A DNA stretch of 64,000 nt from Stappia sp. (GCA_002722295.1 PBLF01000023.1:1-64000), one strand, 5' to 3'. Shown: positions 21,515-33,273, numbered from the stretch's first letter. A program made the numbers and translations. The notes: generated from the sequence alone by a model not told the origin.

Positions 21515-22743
21515 GAGCGATAGTCGCCGTTGATCGCGACGTATTCCTTCGTGAGGTCGCAGGTCCAGACGCTGGACGCGCCCTGTCCCAGGCCGAGGTC
21601 GACCCGGATCGCGATCTCCTGCTCGCGCATGACGGCGGACGCCGCCTCCTCGGAGTAATCGGGATCGCGCTCCCCGTCGACAGCGACGCGCACGTCGCCG
21701 AACCAGATCGCCAGCCGGTCGCGGTCGGCCGGTTCACCGGCCTTGCCCACCGCCATGACGATGCGGCCCCAGTTCGCGTCCTCGCCGGCGACCGCGGTCT
21801 TGACCAGCGGAGAATTGGCGATCGAGAACGCGATCCTGCGCGCCGAGATATCGCTTTCGGCCCCCGTCACCGTGATTTCGACGAACTTGCGCGCCCCCTC
21901 GCCGTCCTTGACGATCATGTGGGCGAGATCGCGCATCAGCGCGGCAAGCGCCTCGCGGAACCCGGCAAGCCTGGGATCAGAGGCATCCTCGATGCGTACT
22001 CCGCCGGCCGCCCCGGTCGCGAACAGGAGCACCGTGTCGGAGGTCGAGGTATCGCCGTCGATGGTGATGGCGTTGAACGTGTCGCCGACCGCGCCCGACA
22101 GAAGTTCCTGAAGGGCGGCCGGTGCGATGGATGCATCCGTGACGAGGAAGGACAGCATGGTCGCCATGTCCGGCGCGATCATGCCCGCTCCCTTGGCGAT
22201 GCCGTTGAGCGTCACCGTGGTGTCGCCCACCTTCACCTGGCGTCCGAGCGCCTTGGGATAGGTGTCGGTGGTCATGATCGCGCGGGCCGCGTCCTGCCAG
22301 CTCCCCGCCGTCGCGCCACCGACGAGCCCGTCGATCACGCCGGAGAACTTCTGCGCCGGAAGCGGCTCGCCGATCACGCCGGTGGAGGCGAGGAACACCT
22401 CGCCCGGCGCGCAGCCGACGGCGGTCGCGGCAAGGCGGGCGGACAGCTCGGTCGCCTCCTTGCCCTTCTTGCCGGTAAAGGCATTGGCATTGCCGGAGTT
22501 GACGAGCAAGGCCCGGGCCCGTCCACCGGCGAGGCTGTCACGGCACCAGTCGACGGCGGCCGACGGGCAGCGCGAACGGGTGAAGACACCCGCCACGTCC
22601 GCCCCCTCGTCGAACACCATCATCAGCACATCGGTGCGCCCGGCGTACTTGATTCCGGCCTGTGCCGTGGCAAATCGCACGCCCCCGACCGGGGGAAGCT
22701 CGGGATAGGCGGACGGGGCCAGCGGAGAGACGGCAGTCGACAT
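21511..22743 (-). CDS. argJ: glutamate N-acetyltransferase / amino-acid N-acetyltransferase ArgJ
   Basis: ArgJ recycles the acetyl group from N-acetylornithine to glutamate in the cyclic arginine pathway, and in bifunctional forms also uses acetyl-CoA. The 410-residue precursor cleaves itself before a threonine that becomes the nucleophile; that site is visible in [14 protein letters not shown] near residue 194. [11 protein letters not shown] and TTDTYPKA are further family markers. The ATG has GAGGAG upstream; the frame continues further but without similarity. It is followed by a coupled GNAT gene. Confidence 0.97.
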   Translation of the reverse strand: MSTAVSPLAPSAYPELPPVGGVRFATAQAGIKYAGRTDVLMMVFDEGADVAGVFTRSRCPSAAVDWCRDSLAGGRARALLVNSGNANAFTGKKGKEATELSARLAATAVGCAPGEVFLASTGVIGEPLPAQKFSGVIDGLVGGATAGSWQDAARAIMTTDTYPKALGRQVKVGDTTVTLNGIAKGAGMIAPDMATMLSFLVTDASIAPAALQELLSGAVGDTFNAITIDGDTSTSDTVLLFATGAAGGVRIEDASDPRLAGFREALAALMRDLAHMIVKDGEGARKFVEITVTGAESDISARRIAFSIANSPLVKTAVAGEDANWGRIVMAVGKAGEPADRDRLAIWFGDVRVAVDGERDPDYSEEAASAVMREQEIAIRVDLGLGQGASSVWTCDLTKEYVAINGDYRS

Positions 22744-22844
22744 CGGGCGCGCTCCTCGAGTGCGGAAGATCTGGTGCCGGGAGCCTTGCCCGAACCGCCT
22801 TGGCGAAGCAAGTCCCTTGCCCCCGTCCGCAAGCGTCGTCCCCG

Positions 22845-23102
22845 TCAGCGGGCCGGATGCATGAAAGCGAAAAACCGCCGATACAGGAACGGGATGATGC
22901 CCCAGATCATCGCAAGAACCACAACGGGCACGAGGATCAGCGTGCGCTGCCATACGTCCCAGCCCGTCGTTATCGGCTGGATCATGTAGAGAAGAAGCGT
23001 CACCAGCGGGTAGACGCCGGCGAAGACGAGAAGCGCGAAACGCGGGCGCGAGAGCACCGGCGCGGCTTTGGCGGAAGAATGGGTCGAGGAGGAATGGCTC
23101 AT
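22845..23102 (-). CDS. small two-helix membrane protein, target candidate of divergent TetR
   Basis: An 85-residue protein with a Ser-rich cytosolic N terminus and two membrane helices ([20 protein letters not shown], then [20 protein letters not shown]). The pattern, including the PLVTLLLY and final [10 protein letters not shown] elements, resembles the C-terminal membrane anchor found fused to antibiotic-biosynthesis-monooxygenase domains in other bacteria; here it stands alone. The function is unknown. Two operator-like repeats lie between it and the divergent tetR gene, so it is probably the repressor's main local target. ATG 23114 is an alternative start. Confidence 0.7.
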   Translation of the reverse strand: MSHSSSTHSSAKAAPVLSRPRFALLVFAGVYPLVTLLLYMIQPITTGWDVWQRTLILVPVVVLAMIWGIIPFLYRRFFAFMHPAR

Positions 23103-23163
23103 GGGTTGCTCCACTATGGCGCCTGGATCGGACGTTTGTTCGCGGGCATGTCGGGTCGCACCA

Positions 23164-23184
23164 AACGAAACGGCCCGTTTCGTT
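23164..23184. promoter_or_regulatory. TetR operator candidate O1 (perfect 10-bp inverted repeat)
   Basis: AACGAAACGG, one central C, then CCGTTTCGTT. It lies about 60 bases upstream of the membrane-protein start and about 110 upstream of tetR. Confidence 0.75.
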
Positions 23185-23194
23185 ACGCTTATCT

Positions 23195-23212
23195 ATACGG
23201 ACCGTTTCGTAT
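23195..23212. promoter_or_regulatory. TetR operator candidate O2 (partial repeat of O1)
   Basis: ATACGGACCGTTTCGTAT is palindromic at 7 of 9 pairs and shares the half-site CCGTTTCGT with O1, 11 bases away. Two related sites in one divergent region support cooperative control by the adjacent TetR protein. Confidence 0.65.
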
Positions 23213-23295
23213 CGTCAAGAGGGCTGCTAACCTGATATGACTCACGCGGTTGGTCCGTCGATGCGGGCGGGAAGAGGGCTGCGAAAGGACGGACG

Positions 23296-23919
23296 ATGAC
23301 CGACGGCACGCAGGATACGGACGGGACGGACGCTGAGGCGAGCGCCCAGCGTACGTCCATAGGCGCAAGACGAAATCCGGCCACGGCGGAGGCGATCCGT
23401 CTGGCCGCGACCGAAATCCTTGCCGAAAAAGGCTATGCGGGCTTTTCCGTGGAGGCCGTGGCGCGGCGGGCCCGCGCCGGCAAGCCGACCATCTACCGGT
23501 GGTGGCCCAGCAAGGCCGAACTGCTTCTCGACGTCTATCACCGGCAGAAGACGGGCATGCCGGAGCCCGATACGGGCTCACTGGTCGAGGACCTGACGAT
23601 CTATCTGGACGCGCTTCTGCACATCTGGCGCGAGACGCCGTCGGGCACGGTGTTCCGCTCGCTGATCGCCGAGGCCCAGACGGACAGTGCCGCCGCGCGG
23701 GCGCTCAGGACCTACCTGGACCAGCGGCTCGACCAGAGTGCCGCGATGATCCGTCGCGCCCGGACCCGCGGCGAGATCTCCGAAACCGTCGACCCGCTGC
23801 TCGCCATGGAACTCGTCACCAGTCTTGCCTGGACCCGTCTCGTGACGGACCGGCTCGATATGGAAACGGCCGCCGTGAGGGCGGCCGTCTCGCTGTTCGT
23901 GGAAAGCTGGCGGGCCTGA
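23296..23919 (+). CDS. TetR/AcrR family transcriptional regulator
   Basis: A 207-residue repressor. The N-terminal helix-turn-helix reads GFSVEAVARRARAGKPTIYR followed by WWPSKAELL, the WWxSK form common in TetR proteins with a C-terminal domain of the TetR_C_11 type. Its first 25 residues are an acidic, polar extension. The ligand is unknown. It faces a small membrane-protein gene and two inverted repeats that probably are its operators. Together they interrupt the usual argJ-peptidylprolyl isomerase-secA neighbourhood. Its stop lies 13 bases from the convergent isomerase gene. Confidence 0.92.
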   Translation: MTDGTQDTDGTDAEASAQRTSIGARRNPATAEAIRLAATEILAEKGYAGFSVEAVARRARAGKPTIYRWWPSKAELLLDVYHRQKTGMPEPDTGSLVEDLTIYLDALLHIWRETPSGTVFRSLIAEAQTDSAAARALRTYLDQRLDQSAAMIRRARTRGEISETVDPLLAMELVTSLAWTRLVTDRLDMETAAVRAAVSLFVESWRA

Positions 23920-23932
23920 CCCGCCGGCCGGC

Positions 23933-24826
23933 TCAGTCGGCCTTCTTGGTCTCGCCGTCCGTTTCGGCGGCGCCCTTGTCGTCCGTGGCCTCTTCCGCGC
24001 CGAACACCTCGATTTCGGTCGAGGCCTTCAGATCTTCCATGACCTTGGCATACCGCTCGCGCAGGAGTTCCTGGCGAAGGCGCTCACGCACCTCGTCCAG
24101 CTCCGGCGCCGGCTGCTTGCGAACGTCCTCGAGCTTGATGACGTGCCAGCCGAACTGGGTCTGCACGGGCTCCTTGGTGAACTGGCCGACCTCGAGCGCG
24201 AAGGCCGCGTCGGCGAATTCCTTGACCATGCGGCCCTTGGTGAAATAGCCGAGATCACCGCCGTTGGGGCCGGACGGCCCGGTCGACTTCTCCTTGGCCA
24301 CCTCGGCGAAGTCCGCGCCGCCCTCGAGGTCCTTGATGATCGCCTCGGCCTCTTCCTTCGTTTCCACGAGGATGTGGCGGGCGTGACGCTCCTCCTCGCC
24401 GGCATAGTCGGCGAATTCCTTGTCGTAGGCGGCCTGGACGTCGGCGTCGGTGATCTTCTGCTCGACCTCGCGCGCCAGATAGGCGTTGCGAAGCGCGCGG
24501 GTCTTGAGGAATTCGACCTGGCGCTCGAACTCGGGCTCCTTGTCGATGCCGGCCGCGCGTGCCGCGTTGGCCATCACCTGCATGTCGACCATGACGTCGG
24601 TGAGCACGCCGCGCCACTGGGTCGGCGGCACCTGGCGGAGCTGGTCGGCGAAATCGCGCGACGCGAAGGCGATGTCGGCCTCGGTGATGGTCGTGTCGCC
24701 CACCTTGGCGACCGCATCGCCCGGCTCCTGGGCCTGGGCCGGAGCGGCCGCGCCAAAGGCAAGTGCCAGGGCAAAAAGCCCCCCGGCGAGGGTTCGGCCG
24801 CTGATGGCGCTCGGGTGACGTGTCAT
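23933..24826 (-). CDS. periplasmic parvulin-type peptidyl-prolyl cis-trans isomerase
   Basis: A 297-residue exported foldase. A signal peptide with the hydrophobic core LAGGLFALALAFGAAAP ends in AQAQ. A SurA-like N-terminal helical region follows, then one rotamase domain (about 135-235) with RHARHILVETKEEAEAII, GDLGYFTKGRMVKEF and FGWHVIKLED. The C-terminal tail is acidic and lysine-rich. It should assist outer-membrane or periplasmic protein folding. Placement divergent from secA fits a role after Sec export. ATG 24826 has AAGGAGAT upstream. Confidence 0.94.
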   Translation of the reverse strand: MTRHPSAISGRTLAGGLFALALAFGAAAPAQAQEPGDAVAKVGDTTITEADIAFASRDFADQLRQVPPTQWRGVLTDVMVDMQVMANAARAAGIDKEPEFERQVEFLKTRALRNAYLAREVEQKITDADVQAAYDKEFADYAGEEERHARHILVETKEEAEAIIKDLEGGADFAEVAKEKSTGPSGPNGGDLGYFTKGRMVKEFADAAFALEVGQFTKEPVQTQFGWHVIKLEDVRKQPAPELDEVRERLRQELLRERYAKVMEDLKASTEIEVFGAEEATDDKGAAETDGETKKAD

Positions 24827-25127
24827 TCTATCTCCTTCCACTGGATGGACGCGGTCTGCCCGGGGGCGGTCCTGGACCCGCGGCCGGCCGCGGCGCGCGC
24901 ACACTGGCGCAAAAGACGCGGCGTTGACAACCTTCCGACCCCCTCTTATCTCTCGAACGGCCCGGCCGGTCGGCCGAACGGCTTCTTGTCGAGCGTGCGT
25001 CCCTCTCCCCTCCCATTGCGGCGGATCTGAGGCTGGCACGCGCCCGTATCGTCAATCTGATCAGTGGATCGCCGCCTGCTCTTAAGAACATCCGGGCGGC
25101 AGCCGCGTGAAGCATAAGGACCGCCAC
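24827..25127. other. divergent promoter region of the isomerase and secA
   Basis: The 301 bases hold a good sigma-70-like promoter toward secA (24924-24951). No gene is seen, and no clear promoter was picked for the isomerase direction. Confidence 0.6.
24924..24951 (+). promoter_or_regulatory. candidate secA promoter
   Basis: TTGACA (24924-24929), a 16-base spacer and TTATCT (24946-24951). The perfect -35 and position toward secA make this a plausible housekeeping promoter with a leader of roughly 170 bases. Confidence 0.55.
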
Positions 25128-27905
<2,778 letters not shown>

Positions 27906-27934
27906 GCCTTGCAGCGCGGAACAATGTGAATACG

Positions 27935-27968
27935 GCCGGGCGGGAGGAATTCCCGCCCGGCTTTTTTT
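27935..27968 (+). terminator. intrinsic terminator of secA
   Basis: GCCGGGCGGGA and TCCCGCCCGGC form a perfect 11-bp stem around a 5-base loop, followed by seven T residues, 30 bases after the stop. Confidence 0.93.
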
Positions 27969-28070
27969 GTCCGCGAGGCAGCAGCTCCTGCCCGCGATTG
28001 ATCCCGCCGGACGCCACACGATATGAAGAAGCGATCGCGCGGCATGCCGCCGCCCGTCGCGGGAGGAGCC

Positions 28071-29267
28071 ATGCGCACGCGCCCGGAGCTTGAGGAGATC
28101 GAGGACTGGCTGATCCGCGAGGCGCTCGGCAGTCCGGACATATCCGCCCTGTTCGCGGGCACCTGCGAGCGTCTTCGCTCCCTGGGGATTCCGATCGTTC
28201 GCGCCAATCTGGCCTGGGCCACCCTTCATCCGCTCGTCGACGCCGAAGCGGTGCTGTGGACCCTGGATGAGGGCGCGCGCTTCGAGCAGTACCGTCATGA
28301 GCATGGCGAGGGCGCGGAATGGCTCGACAGTCCGATCCGGGCCTTGATCGTCAGCGGCGAGGACCGCCTGCGGCGCAATCTGGCCGCCGCCAACACGGAT
28401 CCGGGCTTTCCCCTGCTGCGCCGCCTGCGTGACGAGGGACATACGGACTACCTTTTGATGCGCACGGGCTTCGACCTCCCCAACACCAACGAGACGGGCA
28501 CCTCGGGCATGATCGCGAGTTGGGCGACGCGCGCGCCTGACGGCTTCGACGCCCGTTCGGTGGACGACGTCGAGTACCTGCAGATCCGCCTGGCGCTGGC
28601 GGCCCGCTCCACCATCCAGACGCGCATCGCCAGCACACTTGCCGAAACCTATCTGGGGCGCCGTGCCGGCCGCCACGTGCTATCCGGCAAGATCCGCCAC
28701 GGGGATGGGGAGATCCTGGAGGCGGTGATCTTCTATTCCGACCTGCGCGATTCGACCGGCCTTGCCGACCGGCTCCCGCCGGACGTCTACCTCGCGCATC
28801 TCAACACCTATTTCGACGCGGCGGCGGGCGCCGTGACGGAGGCCGGCGGCGACGTGCTCGACTTTATCGGCGACGCGATACTCGCCGTCTTTCCCATCGA
28901 GGTCGACGGCTTCCAGGCCGCCGCGTCGCGCGCGCTTCAGGCCGCCGAGACCGCGCTGGTGCGCATGGATCAAGCGGCAGAAGGGGCCTCCCTTCCCCTG
29001 CGCTGCGGCATCGCGCTCTCGCACGGGTCCGTGATGTTCGGCAACATCGGCGTCGCGGATCGCATGACCTTCTCGGTCATCGGCCCCACGGTGAACGCGG
29101 CCGCCCGCATCGAGCAGATGACCAAGACGCTCGCGAGCCCGCTTCTGGTCACCTCCGAGATCGCCGCCGTCGCGCCCGGACGCTTCGAACGGCGCGGAAG
29201 CTACCCGCTCGCCGGTTTCGGCGCCGAGGTCGAACTTTACGCCCCCCGGGGTCCGGTGACGCCGTGA
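28071..29267 (+). CDS. class III adenylate/guanylate cyclase
   Basis: A 398-residue cyclase that should make cAMP or cGMP. The N-terminal 200 residues (EDWLIREALGSPDISALFAG and following) are a sensor-like region found with many Hyphomicrobiales cyclases and have no assigned ligand. The catalytic domain begins near 220: FYSDLRDSTGLADRL carries the first metal aspartate and GGDVLDFIGDAILAVFPIE the second. IGVADRMTFSVIGPTVNAAA is the usual loop before the transition-state residues. No membrane helix is seen, so it is cytosolic. The start is uncertain: ATG 28071 has GGAGGAG very close; 28023 and 28044 are alternatives. Confidence 0.9.
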   Translation: MRTRPELEEIEDWLIREALGSPDISALFAGTCERLRSLGIPIVRANLAWATLHPLVDAEAVLWTLDEGARFEQYRHEHGEGAEWLDSPIRALIVSGEDRLRRNLAAANTDPGFPLLRRLRDEGHTDYLLMRTGFDLPNTNETGTSGMIASWATRAPDGFDARSVDDVEYLQIRLALAARSTIQTRIASTLAETYLGRRAGRHVLSGKIRHGDGEILEAVIFYSDLRDSTGLADRLPPDVYLAHLNTYFDAAAGAVTEAGGDVLDFIGDAILAVFPIEVDGFQAAASRALQAAETALVRMDQAAEGASLPLRCGIALSHGSVMFGNIGVADRMTFSVIGPTVNAAARIEQMTKTLASPLLVTSEIAAVAPGRFERRGSYPLAGFGAEVELYAPRGPVTP

Positions 29268-29324
29268 ACGCGGCCCTGACCCGCTTCGCCTCCCCTCCAG
29301 AGAACTGACAGTCTGTTCATATTT

Positions 29325-29341
29325 TTGTCATTGTGCGACAA
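29325..29341. promoter_or_regulatory. small inverted repeat upstream of the TRAP operon
   Basis: TTGTC and GACAA flank seven bases within an AT-rich stretch between the cyclase gene and dctQ. It could be part of an operator or promoter; short arms make this weak. Confidence 0.25.
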
Positions 29342-29449
29342 GCCATTATCGACGTTGCGTCAGTTTGACTCACCAACCGTTGGCTGCGTTTCTTGCTCTT
29401 GTCAGGAACTGCAGTGCCGGACATGATCGTCTCGCTTTAGGGAGGAGCC

Positions 29450-29953
29450 ATGCTGTTTCGTGCCATAGACGGCTTGAACGAGGTGGTCGGACGCGTCATC
29501 AGCGTGCTGGCCATCGTCTTCGCCGCGATCATCATTTACGACGTCATCATGCGATATGCGCTGAACGCCCCGACACGCTGGGCGTTCGACGTGACAAAGC
29601 AGCTTTTCGGATTCTACTTCGTGCTGCTGGGGGGCTACGCGCTGCGACATCAGGCGCATGTGCGGGTCGACCTGATCACCGGCGCCCTGCGCCCACGCGC
29701 CCGGCGCATTGTCGAGGCGGCGGGCTACCCGCTCTTTTTCTTTCCCTTCGCATGGGTATTCCTCGAGCAGTCGTGGATTTTCGCCGCCCGGTCCTGGAAC
29801 CAGGGCGAGACGACCTACGGCGCCGTCCAGCTCCCCGTGTATCCGCTGAAGATGGCCATGTGCCTCGCGGCGGGTCTGCTGCTGCTGCAGGGCATTTCGG
29901 AATTCCTCAAGCTGGTCCTGGACCGGGAAGACGTCGTACGCCATGACGCCTGA
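29450..29953 (+). CDS. TRAP transporter small permease (DctQ family)
   Basis: A 167-residue inner-membrane protein with four predicted helices, the small subunit of a tripartite ATP-independent periplasmic transporter. FAAIIIYDVIMRYALNAPTR and the loop GGYALRHQAHVRVDLI are the DctQ signatures. It forms the membrane complex with the large permease, whose gene it overlaps by 11 bases. GGGAGGAGCC precedes the ATG. It is the first gene of a Q-M-P operon. Confidence 0.95.
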   Translation: MLFRAIDGLNEVVGRVISVLAIVFAAIIIYDVIMRYALNAPTRWAFDVTKQLFGFYFVLLGGYALRHQAHVRVDLITGALRPRARRIVEAAGYPLFFFPFAWVFLEQSWIFAARSWNQGETTYGAVQLPVYPLKMAMCLAAGLLLLQGISEFLKLVLDREDVVRHDA

Positions 29954-31268
29954 ACTCATCGCGGCCGCCATGTTCGGAATGCTCCTCCTGGGGCTGTTCA
30001 TGGGGCATCCGCTTGCCTTCGTCCTCGGCGGTGCCGCGGTCGCGGGCACCCTCCTCGCCGGCAAGCCCATGCTGCTCGGCATCGTCGTCAACCGCATCTA
30101 CGGCGACGTTCTCGACAACTACACGCTGATCGCGATCCCGCTCTTCGTGCTGATGGCACGCTTCCTGTCGGATTCCGGCGTCACCGACCGCATGTTCGAG
30201 ACCCTGCGCCTGCTCATGTCGCGGGTGCGCGGCGGCCTGGCGCTCGCGGTCGTCTTCATCTCGATCCTGCTTGCGGCCACCACCGGCATCATCGGCGCGT
30301 CGATCACGGTCATGGGCGTCATGGCACTGCGTCCCATGCTGCAATACGGCTACAGCGCGAGGCTCACCACGGGCGTCATCGCCTCCTCGGGCTGCCTCGG
30401 CATCCTCATCCCGCCGTCGATCATGCTGATCCTGATGGCGAGCTACTCGCCGCTTTCGGTGGGCGAGCTCTTCGCCGGGTCCATGGTTCCAGGCGTCCTG
30501 CTCGGCCTGCTCTACGCCGGATATGTCGCCCTGATCGCCATCCTGCGTCCCGATCTCGCGCCGTCGGTGGAGCCTGACGAGAAGGTCGGGCGCGGCGAGC
30601 TGCTGCGCCTTCTCGCCTTCGAGGCGGCACCGCCGCTCGTGCTGATCCTGGGCATTCTCGGAAGCCTTCTGGCCGGCATCGCCACCGCCACGGAAGCCTC
30701 CGCCATCGGCGCGTTCCTGGCACTCGGCATCGTCATCGTGCGCGGCAAGTTCCAGATGAAGACCTTCTATGGCGCGCTGCTGGAGACGGGCCGCACTTCG
30801 GCGATGATCCTGTTCATCGTCGTCGGGGCGACAGCCTTCACGGGCGTGTTCAACATCACCGGCGGCCTGCGTGCCGTGCAGGAGATCATCCGCAGCCTCG
30901 ACATGGAGCCCTGGGCCCTGATCGCCATGATGATGGTGATCGTGTTCCTGCTCGGCGCCTTCCTCGACTGGACGGGCATCGTGCTGCTGTCCTTCCCCAT
31001 CTTCCTGCCCATCGTGCAGGAGATGAACGTGAGCCTTCTGTGGTTCGTGGTGCTGATGGCCGTCGTGCTTCAGACCTCGTTCCTCACCCCTCCATTCGGC
31101 TATGCGCTGTTCTACCTGCGGGCGATAGCCCCACGCAGCGTGTCGACCGGAGACATCATCATCGGCGTCCTGCCCTTCGTGGGACTGATCGTCATGATGT
31201 GCCTGCTGGTGGCCCTGGTCCCCGACCTCGTGACCTGGCTGCCCAGCGTTCTCTATGCAAGCAACTAG
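29943..31268 (+). CDS. TRAP transporter large permease (DctM family)
   Basis: A 441-residue permease with about 12 helices, which moves substrate using an ion gradient, usually Na+. Recognisable DctM stretches are GHPLAFVLGGAAV near the N terminus, SGCLGILIPPSIMLILMASY and TPPFGYALFYLR. The gene overlaps dctQ and ends 15 bases before the binding-protein gene, so all three should be one transcript. Confidence 0.95.
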   Translation: MTPELIAAAMFGMLLLGLFMGHPLAFVLGGAAVAGTLLAGKPMLLGIVVNRIYGDVLDNYTLIAIPLFVLMARFLSDSGVTDRMFETLRLLMSRVRGGLALAVVFISILLAATTGIIGASITVMGVMALRPMLQYGYSARLTTGVIASSGCLGILIPPSIMLILMASYSPLSVGELFAGSMVPGVLLGLLYAGYVALIAILRPDLAPSVEPDEKVGRGELLRLLAFEAAPPLVLILGILGSLLAGIATATEASAIGAFLALGIVIVRGKFQMKTFYGALLETGRTSAMILFIVVGATAFTGVFNITGGLRAVQEIIRSLDMEPWALIAMMMVIVFLLGAFLDWTGIVLLSFPIFLPIVQEMNVSLLWFVVLMAVVLQTSFLTPPFGYALFYLRAIAPRSVSTGDIIIGVLPFVGLIVMMCLLVALVPDLVTWLPSVLYASN

Positions 31269-31283
31269 ACGGGAGGAGACGTC

Positions 31284-32381
31284 ATGCTGAAGACATCCCT
31301 GAAATACGCCGCAAGCCTTGCCGTGCTCGCCACCGTGGCGGGCCCCGCCCTGGCGCAGGAAAGCTGGACGATGACCACCACCTGGCCGTCGTCCCTGGAG
31401 CTGATCGAGACCGACAAGCATTTCGTCGAGCTCGCCAACAAGCTCACCGAGGGCGAGCTGACCATCGACTTCTACGAGGGCGGCAGCCTCGTTCCCTCGG
31501 GCGAGGTGTTCGGCGCCGTCGAATCCGGCTCCATCCAGGCCGGCGGCGACTGGCCGGGGTACTGGGCCGGCCGCGATCCCGCGTTCTCGCCGCTTTCCAC
31601 CACCGCCAGCCTGTTCAACGCCGTCGACTACGTGAACTGGATCAAGCAGTGGGGCGGTGACGAGCTCTACATGGAGACCTACGGCAAGTTCGGCATGGTC
31701 TATCTGCCCTACGGCGTGACCAACAACGAGTCCGGCTTCCGCACCAACGCGCCGATCCGCAACCTCGAGGACCTCCAGGGCAAGCGCCTGCGCCTGTCCG
31801 GCCTCGAGCAGGGCCGCCTGCTGGAGAAGCTCGGCGGCAGCCAGGTCTCCATGGCCGGTGGCGAGATCTACCAGTCGCTTGAGCGCGGCGTGATCGACGG
31901 AGCCGAGTTTTCCACGCCGAACGTCGACTATTCCGGCGGCTTCCAGCAGGTCACCAAGTACTGGTCGACCCCGGGCTGGCACCAGTCGGCCTCGGTCTTC
32001 GGCGTGATGATCAACAAGGCCGCCTGGGACGCGCTGTCGCCCGAGACCCAGGAGAAGCTGAAGATCGCCGCCGACGCAACGCTTCTGTGGTCGCTCGCCT
32101 TCACCGAGAAGCGCGCCAACGAGGCCTACGCCAAGTTCCAGGAAGCCGGCACCGAGATCACCCGCATGGATGACGAGACGCTGGCCAAGATCCAGGAAAT
32201 GGCCAACGAGGTCATCGTGGAGACCGCCTGCGAGACCCCGTCCTCGGCGAAGGTCTATCTCAGCCAGCTCTCCTACCTGGAGGACTATCGCGGCTGGCGC
32301 GAGGCGTCCGCGCCGTTCAATCTCGGCCGCACCCCGAACGGTCCGGACATCGAGAAGATCCGCGCCTGCGCCGAAAAGTAA
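31284..32381 (+). CDS. TRAP transporter substrate-binding protein (DctP, TakP-like)
   Basis: A 365-residue periplasmic binding protein that delivers solute to the DctQM permease. The signal peptide is 24 residues, ending GPALAQ. The conserved ligand-contact arginine region reads LQGKRLRLSGLEQG, and TPNVDYSGGFQQVTKYW with STPGWHQSAS matches the TakP/2-oxoacid branch rather than the C4-dicarboxylate DctP branch. A 2-oxoacid or related organic anion is therefore a reasonable guess. GGGAGGAGACG precedes the ATG. The binding protein is last in the operon, not first as in many TRAP operons. Confidence 0.92.
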   Translation: MLKTSLKYAASLAVLATVAGPALAQESWTMTTTWPSSLELIETDKHFVELANKLTEGELTIDFYEGGSLVPSGEVFGAVESGSIQAGGDWPGYWAGRDPAFSPLSTTASLFNAVDYVNWIKQWGGDELYMETYGKFGMVYLPYGVTNNESGFRTNAPIRNLEDLQGKRLRLSGLEQGRLLEKLGGSQVSMAGGEIYQSLERGVIDGAEFSTPNVDYSGGFQQVTKYWSTPGWHQSASVFGVMINKAAWDALSPETQEKLKIAADATLLWSLAFTEKRANEAYAKFQEAGTEITRMDDETLAKIQEMANEVIVETACETPSSAKVYLSQLSYLEDYRGWREASAPFNLGRTPNGPDIEKIRACAEK

Positions 32382-32460
32382 GCGGCACACCTGCCGGCGG
32401 AGCGATCCGCCGGCACTGTCTCGCGATCTGCAGGCCGTAAACCTGCAAGCCAGAAACGAT

Positions 32461-32486
32461 GAAAGCCGGCCCCGGGGCCGGCTTTC
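32461..32486. terminator. perfect 26-bp palindrome, bidirectional terminator
   Basis: Two 13-base arms, beginning GAAAGCC and ending GGCTTTC, meet with no loop. It lies between the convergent TRAP operon and the L,D-transpeptidase gene. T runs are short, so efficiency is uncertain. Confidence 0.7.
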
Positions 32487-32539
32487 GCATTTGAGAAGAA
32501 GCCCTTCCAGGTCGGTCAGGACCCGAAGCGTCGAGGCCC

Positions 32540-33148
32540 TTACTGCTTGACGACCACCCTGGCGCCGACCTTGACCTTTTCGTAAAGGTTCTCGACGTCC
32601 TCGTTCAGCATCCGGATACAGCCCGACGAAACGGCCCGGCCGATCGACCAGTCCTCGTTGGTGCCGTGGATGCGGTATTCGGTGGAGCCGAGATAGAGCG
32701 CGCGGGCGCCCATCGGGTTCTTGGGGCCGCCGGGCATGTAGGAGGGCAGCTTGCGACCCTTCTTGCGCTCGCGAACGATCATTTCCGGCGGCGGCGTCCA
32801 GCCCGGCCACTTGGCCTTGCGCGTCACCTTCTCCGTGCCCGACCAGCCGAAGCCCTCGCGCCCGACACCGATGCCGTAGCGCATCGCCTTTCCGCCCGGC
32901 ATCACGTAGTAGAGATAGCGGTCGCGGGTGTCGACGATCACCGACCCCGGCTCCTCGGAGGTGCGGTAGCTCACCACCGTGCGCTTGTACTTCTCCCGCG
33001 CGATCTTGCCCGCCGCCTCCGGCGTGATGCTGTATTCCTGCCAGCTCCGGCTCACCGGATCATAGAAGCGCCCGCTCTGGGCCTGCGCGGCCCCCGTCGC
33101 CAGGCCGAGCGTGACAACCGCGCCCACCAGTCCCGTCCAAAACCGCAT
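32540..33148 (-). CDS. L,D-transpeptidase, YkuD/ErfK family
   Basis: A 202-residue exported enzyme that makes 3-3 peptidoglycan cross-links or attaches proteins to murein. A signal peptide ends near TGAAQAQS. The YkuD domain shows DTRDRYLYYVMPGG at its start and the active-site block IHGTNEDWSIGRAVSSGCIR, with the catalytic cysteine near 174. ATG 33148 follows GAGGAGAT; the frame's longer N terminus would bury the signal peptide. Alphaproteobacteria usually carry many paralogues of this family. Confidence 0.95.
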   Translation of the reverse strand: MRFWTGLVGAVVTLGLATGAAQAQSGRFYDPVSRSWQEYSITPEAAGKIAREKYKRTVVSYRTSEEPGSVIVDTRDRYLYYVMPGGKAMRYGIGVGREGFGWSGTEKVTRKAKWPGWTPPPEMIVRERKKGRKLPSYMPGGPKNPMGARALYLGSTEYRIHGTNEDWSIGRAVSSGCIRMLNEDVENLYEKVKVGARVVVKQ

Positions 33149-33273
33149 GACATCTCCTCGCTGTCCGGCCCGTGTAACGCACCGCAGCCAATCCGCCTGA
33201 ACCGCGCGCAGCGGCCCTTGCCGCCCGCGCTCACCCGAAACACTGAGACGCCGAAAATACACGGGAGGAGGTT

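Noticed and set aside
29907-32810. 967-codon open frame on the - strand opposite the TRAP genes
   Set aside because: Antisense shadow of three clear transporter genes; low-complexity His/Asp/Gln-rich product.
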